This document shows, piece by piece, positions 63,429 through 64,000 of a stretch of 64,000 nt of DNA. A model generated the notes under the pieces. The model was not told where the DNA came from. It did not search any database and saw nothing but the letters and a program-made list of their open reading frames with translations. Made by a program: the position numbers and the translations under genes. Positions within the stretch are counted from its first letter, which is position 1; each line of letters starts with the position of its first letter. This DNA comes from Calothrix parasitica NIES-267 (lineage in GTDB: Bacteria; Cyanobacteriota; Cyanobacteriia; Cyanobacteriales; Nostocaceae): assembly GCF_002368095.1 (NCBI RefSeq), contig NZ_AP018227.1, positions 6,960,123-7,024,122 of the forward strand, written 5' to 3'.

Positions 63429-63707
63429 TCACAACCACCAATAGTATTGGTCAGCCGGATAAAATTCTCCGGTGTAGCCGTCGAAAATTAATTCTTGAGA
63501 TGATTCTATATCTTCGACTTCAAATTCACTATTTATTGCAGCAGTTTTTTGAGATTTTTTTGCACTTGGTCTTTCAACCCAAACGTGTTTATGGTAGCAA
63601 CGCTTGCAAACAGTTCCATCTGAGTTTTTGTAACGCCAGGTAGGATTTTTCTTGCATATTCTGCATAAAGACTGTTTCCGTCGTTTTGACTTTCCTTTTT
63701 TGGTCAT
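63429..63707 (-). CDS. Small zinc-finger protein, 92 residues
   Basis: This 92-residue protein has CRICKKNPTWRYKNSDGTVC followed by KRCYHKH, a four-Cys zinc ribbon, with a very basic N-terminus (MTKKGKSKRRKQ) and an acidic tail ending in YYWWL. It probably binds DNA or RNA. It reads leftward towards the iteron region. Confidence 0.65.
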   Translation of the reverse strand: MTKKGKSKRRKQSLCRICKKNPTWRYKNSDGTVCKRCYHKHVWVERPSAKKSQKTAAINSEFEVEDIESSQELIFDGYTGEFYPADQYYWWL

Positions 63708-63760
63708 TTTCCGTACATCTCACTCGAATAGAGAGCATTTACCGTTAAATCGGATTCATA

Positions 63761-63967
63761 TCAAAACTCTGTGTAATATTTATCCCAATATTCCTGGGAT
63801 TTAGCATTCTTTCTCGTTTCTTCTTCATCTCTAGCTGCTTCTTTTTTGCGTTCTTCTATTGAGGGGTCATAAAAATCATCATAGTTAGCATACCCTTCAC
63901 TCAGAAGTTCATCGGGTGTCATCGATGAAACTATTTGATATCTACTTGTTTTTGGCTCATTACTCAT
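63761..63967 (-). CDS. Small acidic hypothetical protein, 68 residues
   Basis: This 68-residue charged protein (MSNEPKTSRYQIVSSMTPDE, then EERKKEAARDEEETRKNAKS) is probably helical at the C-terminus. It is 53 bases upstream of the zinc-finger gene and likely in the same unit. No family is recognised. Confidence 0.55.
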   Translation of the reverse strand: MSNEPKTSRYQIVSSMTPDELLSEGYANYDDFYDPSIEERKKEAARDEEETRKNAKSQEYWDKYYTEF

Positions 63968-64000
63968 TTATCTACCTACCTTTTGATACCAATCTCTATT

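Larger units (their letters stand above)
30315..64000. mobile_element. Integrative conjugative element splitting hupS (extends past the window)
   Basis: From the hupS junction onward all recognisable genes are of mobile-element type. They are a serine recombinase, an AntA-type regulator, a primase-helicase, a VirB/VirD4-like secretion set, a MobV relaxase, a pMV158-like nick hairpin, an actin-like and ParA-like partition module, and iterons. The N-terminal part of hupS is not found, so the other end is outside. The element could be an ICE or an integrated conjugative plasmid. Excision restoring hupS in heterocysts is inferred from known interruption elements. Confidence 0.8.

Overview
The window comes from the chromosome of an AT-rich, filamentous, heterocyst-forming cyanobacterium (Nostocales; Calothrix/Rivularia/Nostoc-like). 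The host is inferred from the gene order nifX - DUF269 - DUF683 - nifW - hesA - hesB - fdxH at the left end, from the uptake-hydrogenase genes (hupW, hupL, hupS), and from sucrose synthase, a CBS-CP12 fusion, GCGATCGC (HIP1) sites and short tandem repeats of the AGTAATG type.

Layout. (1) 0-4.1 kb: 3' part of the nif cluster, ending in the heterocyst ferredoxin gene and a small molybdate-binding (Mop) protein. (2) About 4.14-18.77 kb: a compact integrated element, possibly bounded by a 13-bp direct repeat. It has a leftward nine-gene operon of unrecognised, probably structural or envelope proteins, including a 903-residue protein with a very long Pro-rich stalk. It also has a short tyrosine recombinase, a cell-wall amidase, a Rep-like protein, ribbon-helix-helix regulators with clear operator repeats and a membrane-anchored FtsK/HerA-like ATPase. 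No tail, portal or terminase gene is recognisable, so it resembles a tailless or filamentous-type prophage or a plasmid-like element. (3) 18.8-20.1 kb: an IS110-family transposase with a structured non-coding leader. (4) 20.1-30.2 kb: core genes, namely a methyltransferase, CBS-CP12, a hypothetical gene, hupW, susA, a hypothetical gene, an intact hupL and the last 42 codons of hupS. (5) 30.31 kb to the window end: a large second element that splits hupS. It starts with a serine recombinase reading away from the junction and runs at least 33.7 kb without reaching the rest of hupS.

The hupS element is a conjugative, plasmid-like unit. It has an AntA/AntB-type regulator and a primase-helicase. 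Its VirB/VirD4-like type IV secretion set comprises VirB2-, B3-, B4-, B5-, B6-, B8-, B10-, B9- and VirD4-like proteins. It also has a Ycf46-like AAA+ ATPase and a MobV relaxase with a C-terminal DUF3991/TOPRIM-like region. A hairpin carries a pMV158-like nick sequence (TAGTGTG/TT). Last comes an actin-like ParM, small-partner, ParA-like and DUF6753 module followed by 21-bp iterons. The recombinase and a dyad at the hupS junction suggest that excision would rebuild hupS. This would follow the developmentally programmed nifD/fdxN/hupL-type elements, but with an ICE as the interrupting element.

Best candidates for a second look are the conjugative element splitting hupS with its junction dyad, the candidate MobV oriT, the 14.6-kb element with its unrecognised structural operon, and the IS110 leader. 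All functional calls are from reading the sequence; no database search was run.
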